DNA of 47,170 nt from a bacterium (GCA_007280275.1 QYQB01000123.1:1-47170); one strand, 5' to 3'; shown: positions 25,570 to 34,398, numbered from the stretch's first letter. Notes: a model not told the origin generated them from the sequence alone. A program made the numbers and translations.

Positions 25570-26946
25570 ATGCAAGACCCGCTCCGAATGAGCATTGACG
25601 GCGATACATCTAACCTGTACCGGGGACCGCGGGGGACCGCTGTCAAGATCCTCAACCGGGTCGACCGATCCGACGCGTACCTTGACCGGCTCCTCGAGAC
25701 GGAAATGCGGAACACCGAGATGAACGAACTCGACAAGGGGCTGATGAATGAGATCGTCACGGGCATCGTACGGTGGCAGATGAAGGTGGACTGGGTTCTG
25801 ACCGGTTTCTTCCATGGCAATTTTACCAAGGCTGAAACAAACATCAAGAACGCCCTGCGAGTTGCCGTTTATCAAATCCTCTTCCTTGACAAGGTGCCGC
25901 ACTCTGCGGCAGTGAATGAATCGGTTGAATTCATCAAGCGACTCAGAGGCCAGAAGGTCGCCGACCTGGTCAACGGCGTGCTACGGAATATCGTTCGGAA
26001 CCTTGAGAATATCCGTTACCCCGATCCCAATGAGGACAAGATACAGCACTTGGCGGTTGTCGAGTCACACCCGAACTGGATAGTCAAACGCTGGGTGACG
26101 CGATATGGCTATGATGAAGCGAAGAAGCTCCTCGCGGCGAACAACGAGCGCCCCGACCTGACCCTGCGTGTTAATCGTCTGAAGATCGACTTCAATTACT
26201 TCTTGAACCAACTGGAGCAGCATCAGGTTCAATTTGCGAAGTCTGAATACCTCGACTTCTTCGTTCGGGTCAAGCACATGGCCGGGATCGGAGGATCGGA
26301 GATGTTCAAGCTGGGCTTTTTCGTTGTGCAGGATGAAAGTGCGGGGATTGCGGTACAGCTGCTTGATCCGAAGCCGGGAGATCGTGTAATCGATATGTGC
26401 GCAGCGCCAGGTGGCAAAACGACGTTTATCGGCGAAATGATGAAAAATGTGGGTGAAATCGTAGCCATCGACCGGTACGAGACACGGCTGAATCTGGTGA
26501 AGAGTGCTTGTCAGAGACTTGGCATTGCCAACGCGCATTTTATTGCATCGGATGCGGCCACGATTCAAACTGCACCGGCGGAGAGAGTCTTGGTGGATGT
26601 TCCCTGTTCCGGATTGGGGGTCCTTTCCAAGAAACCGGATGCGAAATGGAAACGCGAACCTGAGGATCTGATCAGACTTGTCCAAACCCAGAAAGCCATT
26701 CTTGAGAACGCAGCCAAGCACGTCAAGCCCGGAGGCGTTTTGGTTTACAGTACTTGCACGACTGAACCTGAGGAGAACTTCGACCTAATCACGAATTTCT
26801 TGGCGAACTACCCTGAATTCACAATTGATAACGCGAGCCAATTCGTGAAATCTCGCATTGTCACTCCAGAGGGATATGTCGAAACGTTTCCCCACCGCCA
26901 TTCGATGGATGGGTCATTCGCCATCAGATTGACGAAAGCTCCCTAA
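25570..26946 (+). CDS. rsmB: 16S rRNA m5C967 methyltransferase RsmB (NOL1/NOP2/Sun family)
   Basis: About 458 residues. The N-terminal NusB-like RNA-binding domain covers about 20-150 (RGTAVKILNRVDRSDAYLDR, VYQILFLDKVPHSAAVNESV, LVNGVLRNIVRN). The methyltransferase domain has DMCAAPGGKTTFIGE (SAM binding), AIDRYETRLNLV, the DVPCSGLGVL motif with the release cysteine, and VYSTCTTEPEEN with the catalytic cysteine. It methylates a cytosine in the 16S rRNA of the small subunit. I start at ATG 25570 because the in-frame ATG at 25510 lies inside the rpmE terminator loop; an ATG at 25588 is also possible, and none has a clear ribosome-binding site. Confidence 0.93.
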   Translation: MQDPLRMSIDGDTSNLYRGPRGTAVKILNRVDRSDAYLDRLLETEMRNTEMNELDKGLMNEIVTGIVRWQMKVDWVLTGFFHGNFTKAETNIKNALRVAVYQILFLDKVPHSAAVNESVEFIKRLRGQKVADLVNGVLRNIVRNLENIRYPDPNEDKIQHLAVVESHPNWIVKRWVTRYGYDEAKKLLAANNERPDLTLRVNRLKIDFNYFLNQLEQHQVQFAKSEYLDFFVRVKHMAGIGGSEMFKLGFFVVQDESAGIAVQLLDPKPGDRVIDMCAAPGGKTTFIGEMMKNVGEIVAIDRYETRLNLVKSACQRLGIANAHFIASDAATIQTAPAERVLVDVPCSGLGVLSKKPDAKWKREPEDLIRLVQTQKAILENAAKHVKPGGVLVYSTCTTEPEENFDLITNFLANYPEFTIDNASQFVKSRIVTPEGYVETFPHRHSMDGSFAIRLTKAP

Positions 26947-27091
26947 GAGACCACAGCTTCAAAGTACTTTCCTTCCAGCGTTTTTCTCTCTATATTCACA
27001 CGGCGTTTGATGCCTGATGCGAGCTCGTCAGGACAAAGGCAAAGAACCGCGTTTTTCCTTTCCCGTCGACCAATCACCGAGGAGCACTGCA

Positions 27092-27961
27092 ATGAAACGG
27101 CTCATCACTGTCCTTGCCGGCATCACTGGATTCTTGATGTTCTTGCTTATGGTTGCAGATCCTCATGGCGGCAGAGGGAGAACTTCGTCCGATCCCTTCG
27201 CTTCGACGTTCTCGATTGTTGCCATCGATATGAACACAGGTGACGTTGGCGTCGCAGTCCAATCGAAGTTCCCGAACGTCCGTCCGATTGTCCCATGGGC
27301 TGAAGCCGGTGTTGGAGCAATCGCCACGCAGTCGTTTATCAATGTTTCGTATGGCCCAAAAGGGTTGGCGCTGCTTCGTAACGGCGCGACTGCAGAGGAA
27401 GCGCTGAAGATCCTGATAGCGAACGACACGAACCGCGACGTTCGTCAGGTGGGAGTTGTGGATACGAAGGGTAATTCTGCGAGCTGGACCGGCAAGGAGT
27501 GCTTTGACTGGGCCGGAGGCATCACTGGCTTGAACAGTGGTGGGAAGGGAGTGGTCATCACTGGGAATGGATTCGCGGCGCAGGGAAACACACTTGTTGG
27601 CAAAGAGACTGTAGAAGCCCTGGCGAAGTCGTTCCAGGAGACGAAAGGGACACTCGCGGACAAACTCGTGGCCGCAATTGTTGCAGGAGGGAAGGCCGGC
27701 GGCGATCGCAGGGGAGAGGAGTCTGCTGCCCTTCTTGTGAAGCGAAAGGGGGCCGGATACGACGGGACGACGGATGATCTCATCGACATCAGCATCTACG
27801 ACCACGCCAAACCGCTGCTGGAACTTGAACGTCTCTATCTTTTGCACAAGCTGTACTACTTCCGTACAGATCCAAAGAATCTCATCAAGATTGACCCCAT
27901 TCTCTGCAAAGAGCTCCAGACAATTCTCGGCAACAAAGCGTACAAAGGTTTCTTGTTCTAA
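27092..27961 (+). CDS. DUF1028 family secreted protein, C-terminal domain lost to an in-frame stop
   Basis: A 289-residue protein. The ATG at 27092 has GAGGAG seven bases upstream and opens a signal peptide (MKRLITVLAGITGFLMFLLM). Residues about 35-230 are the DUF1028 domain, thought to have an Ntn-hydrolase-like fold: TFSIVAIDMNTGDVGVAVQS, GVGAIATQSFINVSYGPKGL, DWAGGITGLNSGG, GNGFAAQGNTL and KAGGDRRGEESAALLV. After a linker (HKLYYFRTDPKNLIKIDPIL) the frame meets TAA at 27959-27961. In the same frame beyond it, 55 more codons encode what looks like the rest of a C-terminal peptidoglycan-binding-like domain, annotated separately. The DUF1028 domain itself is intact, so the short form may still work. 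Function is unknown. Confidence 0.88.
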   Translation: MKRLITVLAGITGFLMFLLMVADPHGGRGRTSSDPFASTFSIVAIDMNTGDVGVAVQSKFPNVRPIVPWAEAGVGAIATQSFINVSYGPKGLALLRNGATAEEALKILIANDTNRDVRQVGVVDTKGNSASWTGKECFDWAGGITGLNSGGKGVVITGNGFAAQGNTLVGKETVEALAKSFQETKGTLADKLVAAIVAGGKAGGDRRGEESAALLVKRKGAGYDGTTDDLIDISIYDHAKPLLELERLYLLHKLYYFRTDPKNLIKIDPILCKELQTILGNKAYKGFLF

Positions 27962-28129
27962 GATGGTCCCGTCAGCGGTATGTTTGACGCAAAAACGAAG
28001 AAAGCACTGCAGGATTTCATGGGATGGGAAAACTACGACATCCGAATTCGTGATGATGATCAGATTGACCGTGAAGTGCTGGACGATATCAGAAAGAACC
28101 ATACAGAGTGGAAATCCAGGAAGAAGTGA
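27962..28129 (+). pseudogene. C-terminal PG-binding-like domain remnant of the DUF1028 gene, beyond an in-frame TAA
   Basis: Directly after the TAA at 27959-27961 and in the same frame, 55 codons read DGPVSGMFDAKTKKALQDF, then MGWENYD, IRIRDDDQIDREVLDDIR and a basic end before TGA at 28127-28129. This matches the end of the PG_binding_2-type domain that many DUF1028 proteins carry (D/NGPV-G-xD, FxGWEN, DDxID). With the residues before the stop (LCKELQTILGNKAYKGFLF) the domain would be complete if the TAA were a sense codon such as TAT or TAC. It could be a recent nonsense mutation, an assembly error or a readthrough signal. Confidence 0.8.
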
Positions 28130-28199
28130 TGAAGCTGAATTTTTCGCTGTTCAAGAAGACGCTGCTTCGTCGAACAAACTGAAGGGATAGACAACGACA

Positions 28200-29426
28200 A
28201 TGAGAGCGATCGTTAAACCAAAGCCGAGAGATGGGCAGGCATGGGCATCGGGGCTCCAGATTATCGACAAGCCCGAACCGAGGGTTGAGCAACCAAATGA
28301 TGTGGTTATCCAGGTTGAGGCCGGAGCAATTTGCGGCACGGACGTAGGGATCTACAATTCGAAAGAGTCGCTGCGTGTGCAAATGAGCAGGGCAAAGACG
28401 GACCCAGTCACGGTTGGGCATGAGTTCAGTGGTAGAATTGTCGATGCCGGAAGGCAGGCTCGGAATCACCTGGCCCGCCTCGTTTTTCAGAAATCCAAGA
28501 CGAATGCAAACCTCAGGAAGTTCCTGCATCGAAAAACTGCACGTTCCCTCGCCACGGAGAGCACGTTTCTGAAATTCCTTGGGAAGCAATTCTTCAGCAC
28601 AGCCGAAATGCACGTGACATGCGGAACTTGCTACCAGTGTCGGCAGAGAGAATATCACGTCTGCCGGAACACGATCATCAAGGGCGTTCACGATGACGGC
28701 GCGTGGGCTGCCTTTGTCAAGGTGCCGGCTGAGAACGTTCGCCTCTTCTTCCAACGGGAAATCCCGTATGAAATCATCAGCTTCATGGACGCTCTGGGAA
28801 ACGCCACGCACACCGTCATGGCCGCTCCCGTCAAGGATCGATCAGTGGTAGTTCTGGGATGTGGTGTCCAAGGGCTGATGGCTGTCGCCGTCGCGAAGTG
28901 GGCCGGCGCACGGCGCATTTATGTCACGGATGCGTCGCACGAGGAATTCTCGCATGAAAAGCTCGTCTCCCGCCGTTTTGCGCTCGCCAAGACGTATGGC
29001 GCCGACCACTGTTTCGATATGACTATCGCCGATGATCGTTCAGCATTTGTTGAGACGATCATGAGAGAGACGGACAAAACAGGTGTCGATGCCGCCCTGG
29101 AGATGTCAGGCAGTTATCGTGCCTACGAAGATGCGGCCCGTGTTCTCCGGATGGGGGGCACATTTTCCCTCCTGGGGATCCCGTCAGGGACGATGCAGGT
29201 GGATTTCGCGAAGAATATCATCTTCAGCGGCATTACGGTCCATGGGATCATCGGACGCCGCGTTTTCCAGACTTGGGATCAAATGGAGGAGTTGCTGAAA
29301 GCCGGACTGGCAAAGCAGCTTATGAAGACCGGTTTTGTCACTCACCAGCTCCCGCTTGAGCGCTTCGAAGAGGGCTTTGAAGCGATTCGTTCTGGCGATG
29401 CATACAAGGTTCTGTTCAAACCCTGA
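28200..29426 (+). CDS. Threonine-3-dehydrogenase-like zinc MDR enzyme with an atypical internal segment
   Basis: A 408-residue medium-chain dehydrogenase. Catalytic zinc residues are Cys45 (AICGTD) and His74-Glu75 (VGHEF); structural zinc cysteines are C141, C144, C147 and C155 (CGTCYQCR, then C), with family spacing. The NAD domain has VVVLGCGVQGLMAVAVAKWA, and the end (LEMSGSYRAYEDA, FETW-like FQTWDQMEELL, FEEGFEAIRSGDAYKVLF) matches Tdh, which oxidises L-threonine to 2-amino-3-ketobutyrate. Residues 85-134 are a basic segment absent from the family, replacing the usual GxGV..FK.GDRVS stretch: Glu75 to the first structural Cys is 66 residues here versus 29 in E. coli Tdh. Whether the enzyme is active is therefore uncertain. 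It heads the cluster containing two Kbl enzymes. Confidence 0.82.
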   Translation: MRAIVKPKPRDGQAWASGLQIIDKPEPRVEQPNDVVIQVEAGAICGTDVGIYNSKESLRVQMSRAKTDPVTVGHEFSGRIVDAGRQARNHLARLVFQKSKTNANLRKFLHRKTARSLATESTFLKFLGKQFFSTAEMHVTCGTCYQCRQREYHVCRNTIIKGVHDDGAWAAFVKVPAENVRLFFQREIPYEIISFMDALGNATHTVMAAPVKDRSVVVLGCGVQGLMAVAVAKWAGARRIYVTDASHEEFSHEKLVSRRFALAKTYGADHCFDMTIADDRSAFVETIMRETDKTGVDAALEMSGSYRAYEDAARVLRMGGTFSLLGIPSGTMQVDFAKNIIFSGITVHGIIGRRVFQTWDQMEELLKAGLAKQLMKTGFVTHQLPLERFEEGFEAIRSGDAYKVLFKP

Positions 29427-29467
29427 GAACCAATGGCGAGAACGCATTTTGAGACTGTAAATCGACG

Positions 29468-29848
29468 ATGATCACAGGAGTCGGAACGGACATCGTTGAA
29501 ATTGACCGTTTTAGAAACCTGGAACAGAAGGCGGAGTTCCTGGAGCAGGTTTTCACACACACCGAAATTCATAGCGCACCCAACGGGTCCTCTCAAGACA
29601 CATTCTATGCGACGCTCTTCGCCGTGAAGGAAGCTATTTTGAAGGCGCTGGGATGCGGTCTGCAGCAAGGTTCCGTGTGGCGTGACATTCAAATCTCACA
29701 CGATTGGAGTCCCCATCTGTCCGGTTTCCTGGGGCGACTCGCTGAAGAGAAATCGGTTTCAAAAATCCATGTTTCGCACGCACACGCAGGGAAAAGCGCC
29801 GTTGCCTTCGTTTTGATTGAAACCACCAATGAGGAGAAGATCCTATGA
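29468..29848 (+). CDS. acpS: Holo-[acyl-carrier-protein] synthase AcpS
   Basis: A 126-residue 4'-phosphopantetheinyl transferase that converts apo-ACP to holo-ACP using CoA. Both magnesium-binding signatures are present: Asp8 in VGTDIVEIDR and Glu55 in LFAVKEAILKALG. The end (IHVSHAHAGKSAVAFVLIE) is also typical. ATG at 29468 opens directly on the conserved N-terminus. It overlaps the ligase gene by four bases (ATGA) and lies two genes before a stand-alone ACP gene. That suggests it may serve this ACP, although it could equally be the housekeeping AcpS, and the window cannot distinguish these. Confidence 0.93.
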   Translation: MITGVGTDIVEIDRFRNLEQKAEFLEQVFTHTEIHSAPNGSSQDTFYATLFAVKEAILKALGCGLQQGSVWRDIQISHDWSPHLSGFLGRLAEEKSVSKIHVSHAHAGKSAVAFVLIETTNEEKIL

Positions 29849-31545
29849 GCAACATCGGCTCCTATGAGACCAGACTCAGAGACTTCACTTGGAAGATGGC
29901 GGAAGAGGAGTTGGGGTACGGCAAAGACGGAAAATACAATCTCGGCTATTTCTGCAGCGATCGGATCTGTGAAATCGGGAATGGAACAAAAGTCGCGCTC
30001 GTCTGGGAAGGATTCACAGGTGAGGTCAGGAGATATACATACGATGATTTGAGAATCTACAGCAATTCGTTCGCGACGTTGCTCAGGCAGAATGGACTGC
30101 TGCCGGGTGATCGCATCTGCGTGTTTATGGATCGAATCCCCGAGCTGTACATCTCCTTCCTTGGTATTCTCAAGATGGGAGGCATCGTTCAGCCGCTTTT
30201 CTCTGCTTTTGGAGAAGACGCGCTCGCAATGCGTCTCGAAGATGCCAAGACAAAAGCCATTCTGACGACCCGCAAGCATCTTGGCAAGGTGAGGAGGATA
30301 CGATCATCACTGCCGGAGTTGTCATTGGTTATCGTCGTTGATGCGGGCGAGAAGCCGTTGGAACAAGGTGAGATTGCCTTTTCGATGGAAAAGGCCGTGA
30401 AGAACGAGCACATTCAGATCGCTACGGTCGGTCCGGAAACGCCATCCGTGCTTCACTACACTTCAGGGACCACTGGCAGGCCGAAGGGAGCGTTGCATGT
30501 CCACTCCTCTGTTATCGCCCAGGCAATAACGACGAAATGGGTGCTTGACGTTCGCCCTGATGATATCTACTGGTGTACGGCGGATCCCGGCTGGGTGACG
30601 GGCACATCATATGGGATCATCGGCGCTTGGGCTAGCGGTATCACACAGGTTGTCCTGGACGCAGGATTCAGTGCCCATAAGTGGTACGCGTTCATTGAGA
30701 AGCACAGGGTGACGGTATGGTATTCAGCACCCACCGCTATTCGCTTGCTGATGAAGGAGGGTCTTGACCCGGTCAACAAGCATGATCTCTCTTCGCTCCG
30801 ACATCTCGCCAGCGTCGGAGAGCCGTTGAACGCTGAAGCAGTCCTGTGGTCCGAGAAGGCCTACGGGAAGCCGTTCCACGACTCCTATTGGCAGACCGAA
30901 ACAGGATCGATCGTCATTTCGAATTACCCCGGTATGAAGATCAAACCCGGCTCGATGGGTAAGCCCTTTCCGGGGATTACCGCAGCCATCCTCAATCCAA
31001 AGACCTTCGAGCCGATCAACACAGTTGGCACGGTCGGGCTGATCGGGCTGAAGCCAGGATGGCCATCGATGTTTCGGATGTATTGGAACAACAAGGAGAC
31101 ATACGACAAGAAATTCCAAAACGGCTGGTACATTTGTGGAGATCGATCGAGCATAGACAGTGAAGGTTACTTCTGGTTCGTTGGCCGTGACGATGACGTG
31201 ATCAACACGGCGGGACACCTTGTCGGGCCGTTCGAGATCGAGTCGGCGCTTCTGGAACATCCCGCCGTCGCAGAATCTGCCGCGGTGGGCAAACCTGATC
31301 CGATCAATATGGAAGTTGTGAAGGCGTTTATTGCGCTCAAACCCGGGTTCGCAAAGAGCGAGGATCTGAGCATGGAAATCATGAACTACATTCGAAAAAG
31401 ACTTTCACCGCTTGCCATGCCGCAGGAAATCGAATTTGTCGATTCGCTTCCCAAGACCAGAAGCGGCAAGATCATGCGACGGCTGCTGCGGGCGAAGGAA
31501 TGGGGAGAAGAGATAGGGGATATCTCGACGCTTGAAAATGACTGA
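29845..31545 (+). CDS. Acetate/short-chain acyl-AMP ligase (acetyl-CoA synthetase AcsA-like)
   Basis: A 566-residue ANL-superfamily adenylating enzyme. Motifs are the P-loop YTSGTTGRPKG (205-215), YWQTETG (Trp349), the C-terminal hinge region WYICGDRSSIDSEGYFWFVG and DDVINTAGHLVGPFEIES, and the catalytic lysine in PKTRSGKIMRR (Lys542). Trp in the WQTET motif is the residue that restricts the acyl pocket to acetate or propionate in acetyl-CoA synthetases, so a short acyl substrate is expected. Length is closer to Bacillus AcsA than to the 650-residue Acs. It overlaps acpS by four bases and is followed 38 bases on by the ACP gene, so the acceptor could be CoA or the ACP; the sequence alone does not decide. 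Confidence 0.88.
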   Translation: MSNIGSYETRLRDFTWKMAEEELGYGKDGKYNLGYFCSDRICEIGNGTKVALVWEGFTGEVRRYTYDDLRIYSNSFATLLRQNGLLPGDRICVFMDRIPELYISFLGILKMGGIVQPLFSAFGEDALAMRLEDAKTKAILTTRKHLGKVRRIRSSLPELSLVIVVDAGEKPLEQGEIAFSMEKAVKNEHIQIATVGPETPSVLHYTSGTTGRPKGALHVHSSVIAQAITTKWVLDVRPDDIYWCTADPGWVTGTSYGIIGAWASGITQVVLDAGFSAHKWYAFIEKHRVTVWYSAPTAIRLLMKEGLDPVNKHDLSSLRHLASVGEPLNAEAVLWSEKAYGKPFHDSYWQTETGSIVISNYPGMKIKPGSMGKPFPGITAAILNPKTFEPINTVGTVGLIGLKPGWPSMFRMYWNNKETYDKKFQNGWYICGDRSSIDSEGYFWFVGRDDDVINTAGHLVGPFEIESALLEHPAVAESAAVGKPDPINMEVVKAFIALKPGFAKSEDLSMEIMNYIRKRLSPLAMPQEIEFVDSLPKTRSGKIMRRLLRAKEWGEEIGDISTLEND

Positions 31546-31583
31546 GGACTAACCAACACATCTCTCTTTACCAGGGAGGAAGC

Positions 31584-31838
31584 ATGACAGAAGACGCTAA
31601 GAAACTGATTATAGAGTATGTCAAGAAGGAATATCTTGACGAGGATTCCGACCAGGTAGTCACTGAAGACACCAAACTCATATCGAGCGGCATCGTGGAT
31701 TCATTCTCGATGGTCTCGTTGAAGATGTTTCTGGAGAAGAAGTTCAAAATCAAGATTCCCGATGAAAAGGCAACACCCGAAGCTTTTGATTCAGTCAACG
31801 ACATTGTCACATTGCTGAGAGAATTCACTCCTCTCTAA
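31584..31838 (+). CDS. Stand-alone acyl carrier protein
   Basis: An 84-residue acidic four-helix carrier protein. The phosphopantetheine site is Ser40 in SSGIVDSFSMVSL (DSF in place of the usual DSL of fatty-acid ACP), and the C-terminal half (FEKKFKIKIPDE-like FLEKKFKIKIPDEKA, then FDSVNDIVTLL) is standard. The DSF motif and position inside a specialised cluster argue against it being the housekeeping fatty-acid ACP, which normally sits with fab genes. A very strong ribosome-binding site (GGGAGGAAG) precedes the ATG, fitting high expression. Only ten bases separate it from the first Kbl-like gene. Confidence 0.93.
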   Translation: MTEDAKKLIIEYVKKEYLDEDSDQVVTEDTKLISSGIVDSFSMVSLKMFLEKKFKIKIPDEKATPEAFDSVNDIVTLLREFTPL

Positions 31839-31848
31839 AGGAGGTTTC

Positions 31849-33096
31849 ATGGCATACGCAGAAAAAGCCAGGAGTCACTACAGCAACGAACTGACTTTGA
31901 TCAAGGAGGCTGGCCTCTTCAAGGAGGAGCGATATATCAAGTCTCCGCAGATGGCAAAGATCAAGGTTGAATTTCCTGCGGGCGCGCCGAGTAAGGAAGT
32001 GCTCAATTTCTGTGCAAACAACTACCTCGGATTGTCGAGCCATCCGGAGGTGGTGGAGGCAGCTCACAAAGGGCTCGATTCGCATGGGTATGGGATGTCC
32101 TCCGTTCGATTCATCTGTGGGACGCAGGATATCCATCGTGAACTTGAAGCGAAGCTGTCCGAATTCCTTGAAACCGAAGACACGGTGCTCTTCCCGTCAT
32201 GCATGGAAGCCAATGCGGGTCTGTTTGAAGTCAGCCTCGACAAGGATGACGCAATGATCTCGGATCGCCTTGTTCACGCTTCGATCGTCGATGGGATGAG
32301 GCTCAGCAAGGCCCAGCTCTATAATTACAAGCACCTCAACATGGATCACCTCGAGGAAAAGCTCCAGGAGACCCAGAGTTGCCGACTACGGATGATTATC
32401 ACCGACGGAGTTTTTTCGATGGATGGCGACATAGCGCCGCTCGAAAAGATCTGCGATCTGGCGGATAAGTACGACGCTATGGTTACGGTGGACGATTCGC
32501 ACTCGACAGGGTTCCTCGGTAAGCACGGGAAGGGAACACATGAGCACTGCGGAGTGTTGGGACGCATCGATGCGATTACGACAACTCTGGGAAAGGCGCT
32601 CGGTGGCGCGGCCGGGGGATGCATAAGCGGCCGGAAAGAAATTGTTGAGCTTTGCCGGCAGCGAGCACGCCCATACCTCTTCTCGAATACAGTGCCCCCC
32701 GTCGTCATCGCCGCATCTATCAAGGTCATTGAGCTGATTTCAAAGTCCACAGACAGGCGCAACAAGCTCGAAGAGAATACAAAGTACTTCCGGGAAAAGA
32801 TGACGCAGGCTGGACTCGATATCAGGCCGGGGGTTCATCCAATTGTTCCTGTCATGCTTTACAACGCAAAGCTGGCTCAGAATGTCGCCCGCGATCTGTA
32901 TGAAGAGGGCATCTACGCGGTCGGATTCTTCTTCCCTGTGGTGCCTCAGGGCCAGGCACGCATTCGAATTCAGATCTCAGCCGACCACGAAAGGGAACAC
33001 CTCGACAAAGCGGTTGCTGCCTTCACGAAGGTTGGTGGCAAGTACAATATTCTGGGCAAGAAGAAGGACGAAGTGATCGCCCTGTACGGGATGTAG
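31849..33096 (+). CDS. Alpha-oxoamine synthase, diverged Kbl paralogue next to the ACP
   Basis: A 415-residue PLP-dependent alpha-oxoamine synthase. These enzymes condense an acyl thioester with an amino acid, with or without decarboxylation, or run the reverse. Most Kbl landmarks remain: [54 protein letters not shown], and PLP Lys249 in [14 protein letters not shown]. It differs from the next gene at the PLP/substrate loop (FPSCMEANAG versus [10 protein letters not shown]) and at LVHASIVDG versus LNHASIIDG, and has a C-terminal extension ending KKKDEVIALYGM. A perfect AAAGGAGGT ribosome-binding site lies in the ten-base gap after the ACP gene. A substrate other than 2-amino-3-ketobutyrate, possibly an acyl-ACP, is my inference. 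Confidence 0.87.
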   Translation: MAYAEKARSHYSNELTLIKEAGLFKEERYIKSPQMAKIKVEFPAGAPSKEVLNFCANNYLGLSSHPEVVEAAHKGLDSHGYGMSSVRFICGTQDIHRELEAKLSEFLETEDTVLFPSCMEANAGLFEVSLDKDDAMISDRLVHASIVDGMRLSKAQLYNYKHLNMDHLEEKLQETQSCRLRMIITDGVFSMDGDIAPLEKICDLADKYDAMVTVDDSHSTGFLGKHGKGTHEHCGVLGRIDAITTTLGKALGGAAGGCISGRKEIVELCRQRARPYLFSNTVPPVVIAASIKVIELISKSTDRRNKLEENTKYFREKMTQAGLDIRPGVHPIVPVMLYNAKLAQNVARDLYEEGIYAVGFFFPVVPQGQARIRIQISADHEREHLDKAVAAFTKVGGKYNILGKKKDEVIALYGM

Positions 33097-33174
33097 AGAT
33101 TGTGAGAGGCGTAACCACCGCGGCGATCAAAAGTTGAACCGGGACAACAAGAAAGGTAGAGGGAACGGCATCCC

Positions 33175-34386
33175 ATGGCAGTTCACGAGCGAGTACGAGA
33201 GTTCTACAACAAAGAGCTGATCGAGCTTCAATATGCTGATCTGTTCAAGGAGGAGCGGTTCATTCATTCTCCCCAAGGTGCCGACATCTCGGTTGAGTAT
33301 CCTCCGAATTCGGACCTTCGTAACGTGATCAACTTCTGTGCAAACAACTACCTGGGTCTTTCCAGCCATCCGGAAGTAATCGCGGCTGCGAAGAATGCAT
33401 TGGAAGAGCGGGGATTTGGATTGGCTTCAGTACGATTTATTTGCGGCACACAGGATTGGCACAAAGAGCTTGAGCGAAAGATCTCAGATTTCCTGGGGAT
33501 GGAGGACGCGATCCTCTACTCGTCCTGCTTCGATGCAAACGGAGGCGTCTTTGAAGCCCTTTTGACGGAGGAGGATGCTCTGATTTCAGACGAGCTCAAC
33601 CATGCATCAATCATCGACGGGATCCGGCTGTGCAAGGCCGAGCGCCATCGGTACAAACATGCTGATATGAGGGATCTCGAGCATCACCTGAAGGAAACCC
33701 AGAACAAGCGCTTCCGGATGATTGTGACCGACGGGGTGTTCTCAATGGATGGAGATGTTGCAAAGCTGGACGAGATCTGCAACCTAGCCGAGGAACATGA
33801 TGCGATACTCATGGTGGACGATTCGCACGCAACGGGCTTTGTGGGGAAAACTGGACGCGGCACACACGAACATCACGATGTGATGGGAAGAGTTGATATC
33901 ATCACAACGACGTTCGGTAAAGCTCTCGGTGGCGCGGCAGGAGGGTGCATCGTTGGTAACAAAGTGTTCATCAATATCCTTCGACAGCGGTCGCGTCCGT
34001 ACCTCTTCTCCAACACGCTGAGTCCTGTGGTGGTCGGAGCGACAATCAAGGCGATCGATTTGCTGAAGGACTCCACGGCGTTGCGCGACAAGCTGGAGCA
34101 GAATGCAGTGTATTTCCGCAAGAAAATCCGTGAAGCGGGCTTCGAGATCAAGGATGGATTCCATCCTATCGTCCCGATCATGCTCCATGATGCCGGGCTC
34201 GTGCAGGCGATGGCTCGTGAGCTGTATGCAGAGGGGATCTACGTCGTAGGATTCTTCTACCCGGTTGTACCAAGAGGAACAGCGAGGATCCGGGTGCAGA
34301 TCTCCGCCGCGCATGAGAAACACCATATTGACACAGCAATTGATGCTTTTGTGAAAGTGGGGAAGAAGCTCGGTGTCTTGAAGTAA
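33175..34386 (+). CDS. kbl: 2-amino-3-ketobutyrate CoA ligase (glycine C-acetyltransferase)
   Basis: A 403-residue PLP enzyme that cleaves 2-amino-3-ketobutyrate with CoA to glycine and acetyl-CoA. It follows the E. coli Kbl sequence closely: [95 protein letters not shown] Lys249 in [14 protein letters not shown], and the C-terminal [20 protein letters not shown]. His143 and Asp215 occupy the ring-stacking and pyridine-nitrogen positions. Length is normal. AGAGGGAA precedes the ATG. With the Tdh-like gene at 28200 it would complete threonine degradation. It aligns without gaps with the preceding paralogue through residue 250, so the two arose by duplication. Confidence 0.94.
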   Translation: MAVHERVREFYNKELIELQYADLFKEERFIHSPQGADISVEYPPNSDLRNVINFCANNYLGLSSHPEVIAAAKNALEERGFGLASVRFICGTQDWHKELERKISDFLGMEDAILYSSCFDANGGVFEALLTEEDALISDELNHASIIDGIRLCKAERHRYKHADMRDLEHHLKETQNKRFRMIVTDGVFSMDGDVAKLDEICNLAEEHDAILMVDDSHATGFVGKTGRGTHEHHDVMGRVDIITTTFGKALGGAAGGCIVGNKVFINILRQRSRPYLFSNTLSPVVVGATIKAIDLLKDSTALRDKLEQNAVYFRKKIREAGFEIKDGFHPIVPIMLHDAGLVQAMARELYAEGIYVVGFFYPVVPRGTARIRVQISAAHEKHHIDTAIDAFVKVGKKLGVLK

Positions 34387-34398
34387 TTTCGCAATGAA

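Noticed and set aside
28452-28601. Frameshift as explanation of the odd Tdh segment
   Set aside because: The expected GDRVS-like sequence does not appear in either other frame, and flanking motifs are in the same frame.
28089-28811. A 240-codon minus-strand open frame over the Tdh-like insert
   Set aside because: I considered that the insert might be an antisense gene, but the frame extends over conserved Tdh motifs and has no recognisable domain.
31849-34386. Identification of the Kbl-like enzymes as serine palmitoyltransferases for sphingolipids
   Set aside because: ACP and ligase neighbours resemble sphingolipid loci, but both proteins carry Kbl-type motifs throughout and the ligase pocket suggests a short acyl group.
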